Made by a program: the position numbers and the translations under genes
Shown: positions 1 to 6,303 of the stretch, piece after piece
How positions within the stretch are numbered: the first letter of the stretch is position 1
Layout of the letters: every line of letters begins with the position of its first letter
Origin: Chloroflexota bacterium
GTDB taxonomy: Bacteria > Chloroflexota > Dehalococcoidia > JACQUE01
Length of the DNA stretch: 9,394 nt
Assembly (NCBI GenBank): GCA_016210425.1
Contig: JACQUE010000122.1
Location: 1 to 9,394, forward strand
Reading direction: 5' to 3'
The notes under the pieces: model-generated
Told to the model about the DNA's origin: nothing
Database searches by the model: none
Seen by the model: the letters and a program-made list of their open reading frames with translations, nothing else

Positions 1-2
1 CC

Positions 3-314
3 TCTGACGGCTTCCAAGAACTCGACATCTTGGTGAAGGGTCGATACATGCCCGACGTAGTCCGAGTGATACGGGGCATCCCTGTGCGTCTGCGCTTCAA
101 GCGCGAGGAAGATACACAATGCTCGGAACAAGTCATCTTCTCAGAGTTCTGCGGCGGGGTCCGACTGCCGGCCTACCGAACAACGCTGGTGCGCTTCACC
201 CCAACTAGATGCGGGGAGTTCTTTTTCACCTGCGCCTTAGGCATGTACCACGGGCGCCTTCTGGTTGTTCCCCCGAGCAGGCGTGACCTGGCAAGAATAG
301 GCGGCAACCGTTAA
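3..314 (+). CDS. Cupredoxin-domain protein, C-terminal part (5' end outside the window)
   Basis: The reading frame is open to the left edge. The residues before the first possible start (TTG at 30) already fit the first beta strand of a cupredoxin, so the true start lies outside the window. The visible pattern is a strand reading ELDILVKGRYMP, a G-x-P-V-R-L-R-F strand, a Cys in TQCSEQ (codon 120-122), an LPAY turn, and a final loop GEFFFTCALGM-YHG with Cys (231-233), Met (243-245) and His (249-251). This matches the small copper-binding cupredoxins (Cupredoxin_1 / CupA-like) often linked to copper ATPases, where Cys and Met bind Cu at the membrane surface. The usual C-G-M-x-M of that loop reads C-A-L-G-M here. 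The role in copper binding or delivery is inferred from the fold. Any N-terminal membrane segment would be outside the window. Confidence 0.8.
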   Translation, partial: SDGFQELDILVKGRYMPDVVRVIRGIPVRLRFKREEDTQCSEQVIFSEFCGGVRLPAYRTTLVRFTPTRCGEFFFTCALGMYHGRLLVVPPSRRDLARIGGNR

Positions 315-326
315 ACCGATCCAACA

Positions 327-347
327 AGCCCTCGTTTTGTGAGGGCT
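327..347. terminator. Hairpin between convergent genes, probable bidirectional terminator
   Basis: AGCCCTC (327-333) and GAGGGCT (341-347) form a perfect 7-bp stem around a 7-nt T-rich loop. It lies 13 nt after the stop of the plus-strand cupredoxin gene and 74 nt beyond the stop of the minus-strand ccdA-like gene. No clear T-tract follows on either strand (GACTC on plus, TGTTGG on minus), so intrinsic termination is likely but not certain. The rest of 348-420 shows nothing I recognise. Confidence 0.5.
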
Positions 348-420
348 GACTCAATACCGAAGACTTCCAGTGACGATGAGGAGGGTGACGGAGACTGCAA
401 GCGTTATCGATAGGCGGCCT

Positions 421-1245
421 TTACACCGTGGCTAGGATACCTAAACCCATGAGCACCGTGCCGCCGCCTAGAGCCAGCCGTACCCATTCCCGGTGGTGCA
501 GGTTCCAGTGCGCCAGACGGTTCATAGTTGGCCGGGCCGAGGCTGCGGCAAGGATGGCTACCAGCGGCACTACGAACATGATGTTGTAAAGGATCAGGTA
601 GAGGTAGGATTGGACAAAGCTTTGCTGGAGGGCGAGCATACTAAGCACGGCCATGTACACGGCACCGCTGCACGGCACTGTGCAAAGTCCCACCAGGATG
701 CCCACGCCGAACATACTAGTCAGAGTAGCGCGCTGCCCCCAGTTATGGACCAGATCGCCGACCACCGCCGGCGCTCCTAGCCTGGGTCCCCAGCTAGGCA
801 CGAAAAAGTCCTTTACCATCCATAGCCCTAAGAAAACTGCAGCTAGGGCGCCTACGCGCGCTCCCACGTGGTTCTGGGTCAGCACCGCCGACGCTTTTAG
901 CAGTCCCGTCCCCAATGTCAGGTAGGTGACAAAGATAGCTAGGATAAAGGCTCCGCCATATATCAGGAGTCTTGTACGAATGGCTCTATTTGCGCTCTCT
1001 ACCCCACGATACATGGCGAAGATGGCCGCCACGAACAGGAGAAGCACGGTGAATGCACAAGGATTGATTCCGTCACCGAGGCCGGCAATGATGACGGAGG
1101 GCAAAGCCACAGAGGCTGAGGCCATGGGTCGGGCAGCGCCAGAGTAGATGCGTGCGGGTGTCTCCCAGAAGCCTGCTGCCAGCCCGATGGCGAGCACTAG
1201 AATGATGGAGAAGGAAATCCCGATGATAGTACGGCGTCGGACCAC
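421..1245 (-). CDS. CcdA/DsbD-type transmembrane thiol-electron transporter
   Basis: A 274-residue polytopic membrane protein. CcdA-family proteins carry reducing equivalents from cytoplasmic thioredoxin across the membrane to extracytoplasmic thiols, for example apocytochromes, copper-site proteins or disulfide reductases. The family's paired cysteines are visible: C63 in GLGDGINPCAFT, and C188/C192 in VGLCTVPCSG. Hydrophobic stretches lie around residues 7-25, 47-78, 95-122, 130-150, 178-205, 215-240 and 255-274. The frame could extend to 1314, but that would overlap the cupredoxin gene. I prefer GTG at 1245, two bases after the cupredoxin stop, with GGTGAAGAG upstream as a modest ribosome site and a basic VRRR start before the first membrane helix. 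It forms one transcription unit with the cupredoxin, which suggests it keeps that protein's cluster of cysteines reduced for metal loading (inference). Confidence 0.85.
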   Translation of the reverse strand: MVRRRTIIGISFSIILVLAIGLAAGFWETPARIYSGAARPMASASVALPSVIIAGLGDGINPCAFTVLLLFVAAIFAMYRGVESANRAIRTRLLIYGGAFILAIFVTYLTLGTGLLKASAVLTQNHVGARVGALAAVFLGLWMVKDFFVPSWGPRLGAPAVVGDLVHNWGQRATLTSMFGVGILVGLCTVPCSGAVYMAVLSMLALQQSFVQSYLYLILYNIMFVVPLVAILAAASARPTMNRLAHWNLHHREWVRLALGGGTVLMGLGILATV

Positions 1246-1247
1246 GG

Positions 1248-1739
1248 TCAGCTCTTCACCACGATAGTGGCTACCATGTAGGGGTTCTCGCGCCCACCGC
1301 AGCACACGTCGCAATAGACCTCAAATTCGCCGCTTTTGTCGGGTGTGAACGTGAACTCTTGGGTCTTGAGCGGGGGCACCTTGACGTCCACCGCCAACCC
1401 ATCGCTGGCGAACTGGTGCCAGCCACCGCCATCCGTATGGAACTGGCTGTCCATGTTGACCAGGCGGACGGTGATGGGCTGTCCCGCCCGTGCCTCGATG
1501 CGGTTCGGATCGAAGCCCGACATGGACATTTGAACTACCACAGTCCCTGGGCCAGCCGATGCCTTAGGCTTAAGGACCGGCCATAGGAAGTAGCCCGCAA
1601 GAGCGAGAACGACTAGGGCCAGGGCGCCGAAGGCAACGAGACGTTTGGACCCGGGGGAGCTCTTAGCGACCCTCCTCTTGTGTCGGAGATCCCGTGCGTT
1701 CTCCCGATCCCTCTGTCGATTGGCGGCTCGCTGTGGCAT
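1248..1739 (-). CDS. Membrane-anchored cupredoxin with a CuA-like Cys-rich loop
   Basis: 163 residues: a very basic cytoplasmic N-terminus (1-33), one membrane helix (about 34-53), and an extracytoplasmic cupredoxin domain (about 62-163). Possible metal ligands are H101 and H108 in the FHTDGGGWH segment, and C143, C147, E151 and M155 in the loop CDVCCGGRENPYM. The C-x3-C spacing is that of the dinuclear CuA site of cytochrome oxidase subunit II. Here Glu stands where the second CuA His (C+8) should be, Met is one residue later than usual, and there is an extra Cys (C146). ATG at 1739 is chosen over ATG at 1787 because GGAGGAG (1752-1746) lies at ideal distance. The role, electron transfer or copper chaperoning, is inferred. 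The gene is co-transcribed with the ccdA-like gene downstream and sits below the 11-bp repeat promoter at 1849-1902. Confidence 0.85.
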   Translation of the reverse strand: MPQRAANRQRDRENARDLRHKRRVAKSSPGSKRLVAFGALALVVLALAGYFLWPVLKPKASAGPGTVVVQMSMSGFDPNRIEARAGQPITVRLVNMDSQFHTDGGGWHQFASDGLAVDVKVPPLKTQEFTFTPDKSGEFEVYCDVCCGGRENPYMVATIVVKS

Positions 1740-1745
1740 CTGCCG

Positions 1746-1752
1746 CTCCTCC
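1746..1752 (-). promoter_or_regulatory. Ribosome binding site fixing the cupredoxin start
   Basis: GGAGGAG on the minus strand. Its GGAGG core is separated by 8 nt from ATG 1739-1737. The longer ATG at 1787 has no comparable site. Confidence 0.7.
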
Positions 1753-1848
1753 CCCCATTGCTCGGCTCTCCACGCCCTTTGAAGCAAGCAGAGCGTCCCC
1801 CCCCCAGCCCACGGACTGCTGCTGTAGCAACCATGGGGGTGCTCTTTC

Positions 1849-1902
1849 AGGCTACCAGTGAAAGCTTAGAGTACACTGAGTAGAGGCTGAAAGCAGGCTG
1901 AG
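1849..1902 (-). promoter_or_regulatory. Array C: four 11-bp-phased T(C/A)AG half-sites plus -10, promoter of cupredoxin-ccdA
   Basis: Read on the minus strand, the half-sites are CTCAG (1902-1898), TTCAG (1891-1887), CTCAG (1880-1876) and CTAAG (1869-1865), each starting exactly 11 bp after the last. A TAGCCT hexamer at 1854-1849 starts 15 nt from the first base of the last half-site and is the likely -10. This is the layout of promoters activated by OmpR/PhoB-type regulators, which bind direct repeats on one helix face. The array lies just beyond the stop of the histidine kinase gene (1912). The predicted leader to the cupredoxin ATG is about 100 nt. Confidence 0.8.
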
Positions 1903-1911
1903 ATGCGGCCG

Positions 1912-3318
1912 CTAGAATTGGAAGGAGCTACCCTGTAGCGGAAGTCGGACGGTGAAAGTGCTTCCTTTCCCCAGGGTGCTCTCAACGGCTACGTCGCCAC
2001 CATGTTGCTCCACGATCCATTTAGCGATGGCGAGGCCCAATCCAGTCCCGCCGGCATCACGCGCCCTCGCTTTGTCGACTCGATAGAAGCGCTCGAAGAT
2101 GTGCGGCAGGTCCTGGGCGGAGATGCCGATGCCATCGTCGGCCACTTCAAGCGTTGCTGCCATATCATCCTTACGCAAGGACAGCCTCACGTTACCGCCC
2201 GTCGGCGTATAGCGGGAAGCATTGTCCACTAAAATGAGTAGCAGTTGCTTGAGGCGGTCTGGATCCGCGAGCAGCGAGACCTGGTCGATTTCGCAGATTG
2301 TCAGTTTAATGCCCTTAGCCAGCTCCCTGACTTCTCCATACACCTCCACCAGCAGACGATCGACTTCCACCTTTCGCTTCTCAAGCCGCTGCCCGGCATC
2401 AGCTCGCGCCAGCGAGAGGAGATCAGCGACAAGGCGCGCCATTCGATTGGCCTCATTGCTCGCAGCTTTGACCAATGCCCTCCGTTCCTCGCCCGGCAGG
2501 TTATCTCCCTGGCGGTACAGCAACTCGAGGTTGGCTTGCACTGCCGCCAGAGGCGCCCGTAGTTCATGGGAGGCGTCCGCAACGAAACGCTGCTGCGTCG
2601 TGTAGGCTTCCTCAAGGCTCGCCAGCATCTCGTTAAAGGTGATGCCCAGCCGGCCCAGCTCGTCTCGTGAGCCGCTGTCCTTGAAGCGGCGCGAGAAGCC
2701 CTTGGACAGTGTGATCGCCCGGGCAGTTGAAGTTATCGTAGCGATGGGCTTGAGCGCCCTTCCGGCGACGGCTCTGGCGATTCCTCCAGCCAAGAGCAGG
2801 GAGACTACCCCAAAGCCAACCAGCCCAAGGCGCAAGCGGCCAAGCAAAGCGTACGCCTCGGCGTAGGAACGGCCAACCTGAACAAAGGCAACGGGCCTTT
2901 GTTCAACTAGAATCGGCTGGACGTAGATGCGCATCCGGGTAGCTCCAACCGTTGTAGTGTAAATGGCTCCATACCCGGTTCGCGCGACCGCGAACGCCCG
3001 CTCGTCGCCCGGTAGATCCTGGCCTCCCAAGCTATCAGAATGGGCAACGACAACCCCGTCCCGCTGCACTACTTGCACGAACACACCAGGCGATTCAAAA
3101 ACATCGATAGGAGGTAGTTCGATGCGCTGCACAACGTCGGACTCGGCGGCAACAACGTTGACGCTGCCTGCGATGTGTCGCGCCCGACTGGCAATGCTCT
3201 CATCACGCTCGCCGATGAGATGCTGCACCATAAGGAAATACAGAAGGGAGCTAAAAGCAATTAGGGTCACGGCGAGAACAGCCGTATACCAGAGGGCGAG
3301 CCGCAGGCGAATGGACAA
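1912..3318 (-). CDS. Membrane sensor histidine kinase (HAMP-HisKA-HATPase_c)
   Basis: 468 residues. TM1 is at about 10-32, an extracytoplasmic sensor region at 33-157, TM2 at about 160-183, and HAMP at about 184-238. The dimerisation/phosphoacceptor domain has H251 in ADASHELRAPL. The ATPase domain follows with N box LVDNASRY (N366), G1 DDGIGIS (D394-S400), F box FERFYRVD (408-415) and G2 GGTGLGLA (423-430). All catalytic motifs are intact. The start is TTG 3318, six bases after the regulator's in-frame TGA. AAGGAG, formed by the last codons of the regulator gene, lies 9 nt upstream, and no ATG is available before TM1. The sensor region has no cluster of His, Met or Cys to identify a metal signal, so the stimulus is unknown. 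It pairs with the upstream response regulator. Confidence 0.93.
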   Translation of the reverse strand: MSIRLRLALWYTAVLAVTLIAFSSLLYFLMVQHLIGERDESIASRARHIAGSVNVVAAESDVVQRIELPPIDVFESPGVFVQVVQRDGVVVAHSDSLGGQDLPGDERAFAVARTGYGAIYTTTVGATRMRIYVQPILVEQRPVAFVQVGRSYAEAYALLGRLRLGLVGFGVVSLLLAGGIARAVAGRALKPIATITSTARAITLSKGFSRRFKDSGSRDELGRLGITFNEMLASLEEAYTTQQRFVADASHELRAPLAAVQANLELLYRQGDNLPGEERRALVKAASNEANRMARLVADLLSLARADAGQRLEKRKVEVDRLLVEVYGEVRELAKGIKLTICEIDQVSLLADPDRLKQLLLILVDNASRYTPTGGNVRLSLRKDDMAATLEVADDGIGISAQDLPHIFERFYRVDKARARDAGGTGLGLAIAKWIVEQHGGDVAVESTLGKGSTFTVRLPLQGSSFQF

Positions 3319-3324
3319 GCCCGC

Positions 3325-4005
3325 TCACTCCTTGTTTCGGAGGATATAGCCAGCGCCCCGCACGGTTTGAATGAGCCGCCGCTCCTCGCGCTCCTCCAGC
3401 TTATTGCGGAGGTAACGTATGTAGACCTCCAGGATATTGTAGTTGCCGTCGAAATCGTAGCCCCACACCTTCTCCATGATCACGTCCCGCGTGAGCACCC
3501 GCTCGGGGTTGCGCATTAAAAGCTGCAGGAGTTCGTACTCCGTCGTGGTCAGCTCGATCTCACGCTCCCCACGCTTGGCCACGCGTGAGGCGGTATCCAA
3601 GCTAAGGTCTTCGTAGCGCAGCACATCCCTGGTCTCCGGCTCGTGCCGGCGTAGTAAGGCCCGCACCCTGGCCAGCAGCACCTCAAAAGCGAAGGGCTTT
3701 ACCATGTAATCGTCTGCCCCGCTATCGAGGCCGAGGACTTGGTCGGAGACGGCGTCTTTGGCCGTGAGCATCATAATCGGCAAATTGCTGTCACTGAAGC
3801 GTAGCCGTCGGCAGACCTCTAGGCCGTCCATGCCGGGCATCATGATGTCGAGGATCACCAGGTCAGGAGCTCGCTGCCGCGCGATCTCCAGGCCTTCCTT
3901 GCCGTTGCTGGCGATATCTACAAGGTAGCCCTCGTAGCCCAGGCCACGCTTCAAGGCGCTGGTGATGCTGCTGTCATCATCTATGACCAGGATTCGTTCT
4001 CTCAT
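3325..4005 (-). CDS. OmpR/PhoB-family response regulator
   Basis: 226 residues, the standard length. The receiver domain (1-120) has the acidic pocket D9-D11, phosphoacceptor D53 in [13 protein letters not shown]81 and K103. The winged-helix DNA-binding domain (about 130-224) has [13 protein letters not shown], the recognition-helix region [15 protein letters not shown], and the hairpin [14 protein letters not shown] end. Such regulators dimerise head to tail on direct repeats about 11 bp apart, which is the pattern of the four arrays at 1865-1902, 5846-5883, 5905-5942 and 8507-8544. It is therefore the best local candidate for binding them (inference). The start is ATG 4005 with a weak GGAAG upstream. 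The gene overlaps in function and transcript with the kinase six bases downstream. Its own upstream region (4006-4087) has no such array, so autoregulation by this motif is not seen. Confidence 0.95.
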   Translation of the reverse strand: MRERILVIDDDSSITSALKRGLGYEGYLVDIASNGKEGLEIARQRAPDLVILDIMMPGMDGLEVCRRLRFSDSNLPIMMLTAKDAVSDQVLGLDSGADDYMVKPFAFEVLLARVRALLRRHEPETRDVLRYEDLSLDTASRVAKRGEREIELTTTEYELLQLLMRNPERVLTRDVIMEKVWGYDFDGNYNILEVYIRYLRNKLEEREERRLIQTVRGAGYILRNKE

Positions 4006-4087
4006 TCGCGCTTCCGTTATACGTCTCTAGCCCCCTGCACGATGAACGCGCCGAGGGCTCATTGTCCGTATTAACCCATCCGTATGG

Positions 4088-4546
4088 CTAGCTCTTCAAC
4101 AGCATCACGAAAGTCTGCGGAGCGCCCCGCAGCCTGCAAATCGTCACGAGGTAGGTCTCTTTCGCATGGCTTATGACCATACTGTAGGCAGCGACGGTTT
4201 CAACGCCCAGCCCGTGCGCTGATGCACCTTGCCCATGGGCTGTCGCCACAGCCATCTGGCTCTTCCTGTGGTGCTGCCCGTCGTACCATTCTACTACTTG
4301 GCCGAAAGCATCGTTGGTAGAGTAAGTCGTAACGCCTTCCGACGCTCGGACCATAAGGGCGTTGGGATAGAACGGGCAGTTTGTCTTGGCTTTCATGGCC
4401 GATAGGACGCGCGGGATAACTATTGCGGCGGAAGCGAGCAGAAGCACGGCCGCAAAGCTCAGCAGATGTTTCCTTCGTGCTCTCCGCATGACGCCGGTAG
4501 TGAATACCCGCGTCCATCTCGTAGCTAGATTCTTTGTGGCTAACAT
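4088..4546 (-). CDS. Membrane-anchored extracytoplasmic protein of unknown function
   Basis: 152 residues as drawn. A basic N-terminus (RRARRKH, 21-27) precedes one hydrophobic segment (about 28-46), then a soluble domain of about 95 residues. That domain begins with CPFYPNALMV and continues TTYSTNDAFGQVVEWYDGQ. The pattern of Y-P-N-A, then a polar segment, then a strand or helix with VVEWY recalls small secreted domains of unknown function, but I cannot name a family. Two cysteines (C57, C137) could form a disulfide outside the cell. Neither ATG 4546 nor the alternative ATG 4489, which would give a tidy MRRARRKH signal anchor, has a convincing ribosome site, so the start is uncertain. The gene lies between lgt and the regulator in the same orientation, with 228 bp to lgt. 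Confidence 0.65.
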   Translation of the reverse strand: MLATKNLATRWTRVFTTGVMRRARRKHLLSFAAVLLLASAAIVIPRVLSAMKAKTNCPFYPNALMVRASEGVTTYSTNDAFGQVVEWYDGQHHRKSQMAVATAHGQGASAHGLGVETVAAYSMVISHAKETYLVTICRLRGAPQTFVMLLKS

Positions 4547-4774
4547 GGGCGTGAATCTGAGAGACAGGACTGCTAACTAGGCGGTAGGCGGCGCCCGTTT
4601 CATCGATAGCCTTCGACTTTCTATAGCTCATCCTATGCTCATGCTAGAAGCCATAGCTTAGAGGCCCATGAAGGGCAGATAAGTATCAGATTAAAGGAGT
4701 AAGCTTTCGCGAAGATGTACTTTGGCTAAGCGCGGTCTCCCAGAGGCTAGAACAATAGGCGGACGAGCAGGATG
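4547..4774. other. Intergenic stretch without a recognised gene
   Basis: 228 bp between the lgt stop and the unknown membrane protein. I see no RNA gene and no phased TMAG array. Two CTCAT copies 11 bp apart (4627-4631, 4638-4642) are too few to call an operator. It presumably contains the promoter for the downstream gene. Confidence 0.4.
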
Positions 4775-5584
4775 CTATAACCGGGTGGGGTCCAGACGTA
4801 GTTGTCGAGAGCGCCACAGGAGGCTTGTTCCCCAGATTGCTGAGACGATGAGTGTGGCCAGCGATATCGCTTGAGCCTCCTGCAAGCCGAGTAGGAAGGA
4901 CTGCTCCTGCCGCCAGAAGCTGATGACAAACTTGCCGGCAGAATAGAGCGAGAGATAGGTCAGGAACAGTAGCCCGTCGATCTTTATGCGGCGCCGCGCC
5001 CACCATAAGAGACCGAGGGCTAGCAGGTCCCAGGCCATCTCATAGACGGGCGTCGGATGGTAAGCCTGCCCCAGGCTCGGTGCCATCGCCCCCGGATTAG
5101 TGTACGTGAGTCCCCAGGGCATGCTCGTGGGAGCGCCGAGGGCGTCACCATTGATGATGCAGCCGATGCGTCCGATTGCCTGGCCGAGGAGCAGACCGGG
5201 CGCTACGGCGTCGCCTACCTGCCCGAGGGACAGGCCGCGGCGTCGCACATAGATGATGCATGCTACCGCGCCACCGAGAATAGCTCCCAGTATGGCAAGT
5301 CCGCCATTCTGAATTGCAAATATCGCCTCCGGGTTGGCACCATAGTAGTCCCACTTGTCTATGACATGGAGGAGCCTGGCTCCGACCACTCCGGACGGGA
5401 TCGCCCACATGGCCATCGCGTATATCTCATCCTTGGGAATGCCTTTGCGCTTGGCCTCGCGGAGCGTCAAGAGGAGCGCAGCTATTATTGCGGCTGCAAC
5501 GGCGAGTCCGTACCACCGCAGCGAAAAGTGGCCCAGTTGAACGATCACCGGGTCGATATTGATTACAACGGGGCCCATTTCCAC
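4775..5584 (-). CDS. lgt: Prolipoprotein diacylglyceryl transferase
   Basis: 269 residues, normal length for Lgt, the integral membrane enzyme that moves diacylglycerol from phosphatidylglycerol to the lipobox Cys of prolipoproteins. Family marks: FSLRWYGL (Y25, E. coli Y26), the signature loop GRIGCIINGDALG (138-150, with R139 matching R143), YHPTPVYE (175-182) and the terminal FISFxRxE-type motif with R225. Two departures from the E. coli enzyme are visible. C142 stands where N146 is, and L99 lies near the position of H103. A Cys after GRxG is known in other Lgt branches, so activity is still expected. The start is GTG 5584 or ATG 5578; both lie within the end of the zinc-ribbon gene, which implies translational coupling. 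The TMAG promoter upstream at 5830-5883 would make lipoprotein maturation part of the regulon. Confidence 0.92.
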   Translation of the reverse strand: MEMGPVVINIDPVIVQLGHFSLRWYGLAVAAAIIAALLLTLREAKRKGIPKDEIYAMAMWAIPSGVVGARLLHVIDKWDYYGANPEAIFAIQNGGLAILGAILGGAVACIIYVRRRGLSLGQVGDAVAPGLLLGQAIGRIGCIINGDALGAPTSMPWGLTYTNPGAMAPSLGQAYHPTPVYEMAWDLLALGLLWWARRRIKIDGLLFLTYLSLYSAGKFVISFWRQEQSFLLGLQEAQAISLATLIVSAIWGTSLLWRSRQLRLDPTRL

Positions 5585-5757
5585 CCCCAGTGCTTGCGCC
5601 CCCGCCTCGACTGACTAGAAAAGTTCGCCGCCTCCCACCTGACATTGCCGCAGTTGATGCACTCCTGGCATGGTCCGCCCATGAATGGCGGCAGCGGATT
5701 TCGGAAGAGCTTGCCGCCGCAGCGTGGGCAACGAAATAAGAGGGCCGGATATGTCAT
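5563..5757 (-). CDS. Small zinc-ribbon protein
   Basis: 64 residues with C10-x2-C13 and C33-x2-C36, plus C30, in the order CPRCGG ... CQECINCG: a typical zinc ribbon that binds one Zn with four Cys. The tail (46-64) is basic and Trp-rich (RRGRKHWGWKW). It resembles small cytoplasmic zinc ribbons of unassigned function, and I cannot name the family. The start at ATG 5757 is well supported by GGAGGT at 5771-5766 with 8 nt spacing. Its last 16-22 bases overlap the lgt start, so the two are co-translated. It is the first gene after the phased-repeat promoter on this strand. Confidence 0.8.
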   Translation of the reverse strand: MTYPALLFRCPRCGGKLFRNPLPPFMGGPCQECINCGNVRWEAANFSSQSRRGRKHWGWKWAPL

Positions 5758-5765
5758 GCTTGCTT

Positions 5766-5771
5766 ACCTCC
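5766..5771 (-). promoter_or_regulatory. Ribosome binding site of the zinc-ribbon gene
   Basis: GGAGGT on the minus strand, 8 nt before ATG 5757. It is strong evidence that this short frame is a real gene. Confidence 0.75.
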
Positions 5772-5829
5772 GGTTATCAGTGCGACTCCTGCCTTTTCAG
5801 CCGCACCATTTCCAATAGACGCACTACAT

Positions 5830-5883
5830 CTTGTATCATCACGCCCTTAAACCAAGCTGAATTGGCCCTGAGACTACCCTGAT
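5830..5883 (-). promoter_or_regulatory. Array A: four 11-bp-phased half-sites plus -10, promoter of zinc ribbon-lgt
   Basis: On the minus strand the half-sites are ATCAG (5883-5879), CTCAG (5872-5868), TTCAG (5861-5857) and TTAAG (5850-5846), in perfect 11-bp phase. TACAAG at 5835-5830 lies at the same 15-nt offset from the last half-site as the -10 hexamers of the other arrays, though it lacks the final T. The predicted leader is about 65 nt to ATG 5757. Orientation is towards the minus-strand zinc ribbon-lgt pair. Confidence 0.78.
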
Positions 5884-5898
5884 GGTGTAAGGGTAGTC
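5872..5898. repeat. Perfect 9-bp inverted repeat in the divergent promoter region
   Basis: GACTACCCT (5872-5880) and AGGGTAGTC (5890-5898) are separated by 9 bp. The left arm overlaps the two distal half-sites of array A, and the right arm fills the gap between the two divergent arrays. A second, competing pairing exists: 5871-5882 with 5906-5916 (11 pairs with one bulged T). That one follows partly from the mirror-image arrangement of the arrays. It could be an extra operator for another regulator, or a hairpin. Confidence 0.5.
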
Positions 5899-5904
5899 CG
5901 TCTA

Positions 5905-5958
5905 TTCAGGGTGTCTTAAGCGCCTTCTAAGTGTCATCTCAGGAAGTCGAAGTACCTT
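5905..5958 (+). promoter_or_regulatory. Array B: four 11-bp-phased half-sites plus -10, promoter of the Rieske operon
   Basis: The half-sites are TTCAG (5905-5909), TTAAG (5916-5920), CTAAG (5927-5931) and CTCAG (5938-5942), each exactly 11 bp apart. TACCTT at 5953-5958 starts 15 nt from the first base of the last half-site and is the likely -10. It is followed by a short leader of roughly 30 nt to ATG 5994. It points away from array A, so the region 5758-5993 is a divergent pair of promoters with eight half-sites in total. Confidence 0.8.
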
Positions 5959-5993
5959 GTTATTGGATAGTGTGCTTGCAGTGAGGTGTCTTC

Positions 5994-6245
5994 ATGGAGG
6001 ACGTGTTTAGGAACTTCGGGTCTTGGGCTCTTTTCCTCGTAGTGGCCGTGCTGATGTTCTTTATGCACAGAGGCTTAATGCACGGTGGGGGCGGAGGTGG
6101 ATGCCACAGCGCGTCGCCAAGCGGGAAAAAGAAGGTGGAGGAGGAGTCAACAGCAGAAGTGGCTGGGGCAAGCGTTCGGCAACGTGAGAGCAGCGATGCC
6201 GGGGAGAGGAATGTTCCGGAGGAACCGGGAGGGCGCCCGGTGTAG
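5994..6245 (+). CDS. Small single-span membrane protein with a His/Gly/Cys motif
   Basis: 83 residues. One membrane helix (about 8-25) is followed directly by MHRGLMHGGGGGGCHS, a potential metal-binding stretch with Met, His and Cys. A polar, Glu-rich, probably disordered tail completes it. It resembles the DUF2933-type small membrane proteins found in copper and heavy-metal gene neighbourhoods (LM...MHGG pattern), but this assignment is tentative. The start at ATG 5994 has GAGGTG (5983-5988) at good distance. It is the first gene of the operon under array B. The membrane part is clearly similar to the N-terminus of the next gene: both read F, a few residues, W-x-x-F, a hydrophobic run, then (M/V)HRG. 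Confidence 0.72.
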   Translation: MEDVFRNFGSWALFLVVAVLMFFMHRGLMHGGGGGGCHSASPSGKKKVEEESTAEVAGASVRQRESSDAGERNVPEEPGGRPV

Positions 6246-6303
6246 CTTGCCATTAGGGATTCACGAGACCCGGCCCGGCAGATGAATCGGCGGTGAAATC
6301 TCT

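Noticed and set aside
1246..1314. Longer start (1314) for the CcdA-like protein
   Set aside because: It would overlap the cupredoxin's conserved C-terminus by 67 bases and put a hydrophilic stretch before the first helix. GTG 1245 right after the upstream stop fits better.
4627..4642. Two CTCAT copies 11 bp apart as a fifth TMAG array
   Set aside because: They do not match T(C/A)AG, only two units are in phase, and there is no -10 at the shared offset.
5872..5898. CsoR-type copper operator (TACCC...GGGTA)
   Set aside because: The arms contain TACCC and GGGTA, but the 9-bp spacer is longer than I expect for CsoR sites and no CsoR gene is in the window. Kept only as an unassigned inverted repeat.
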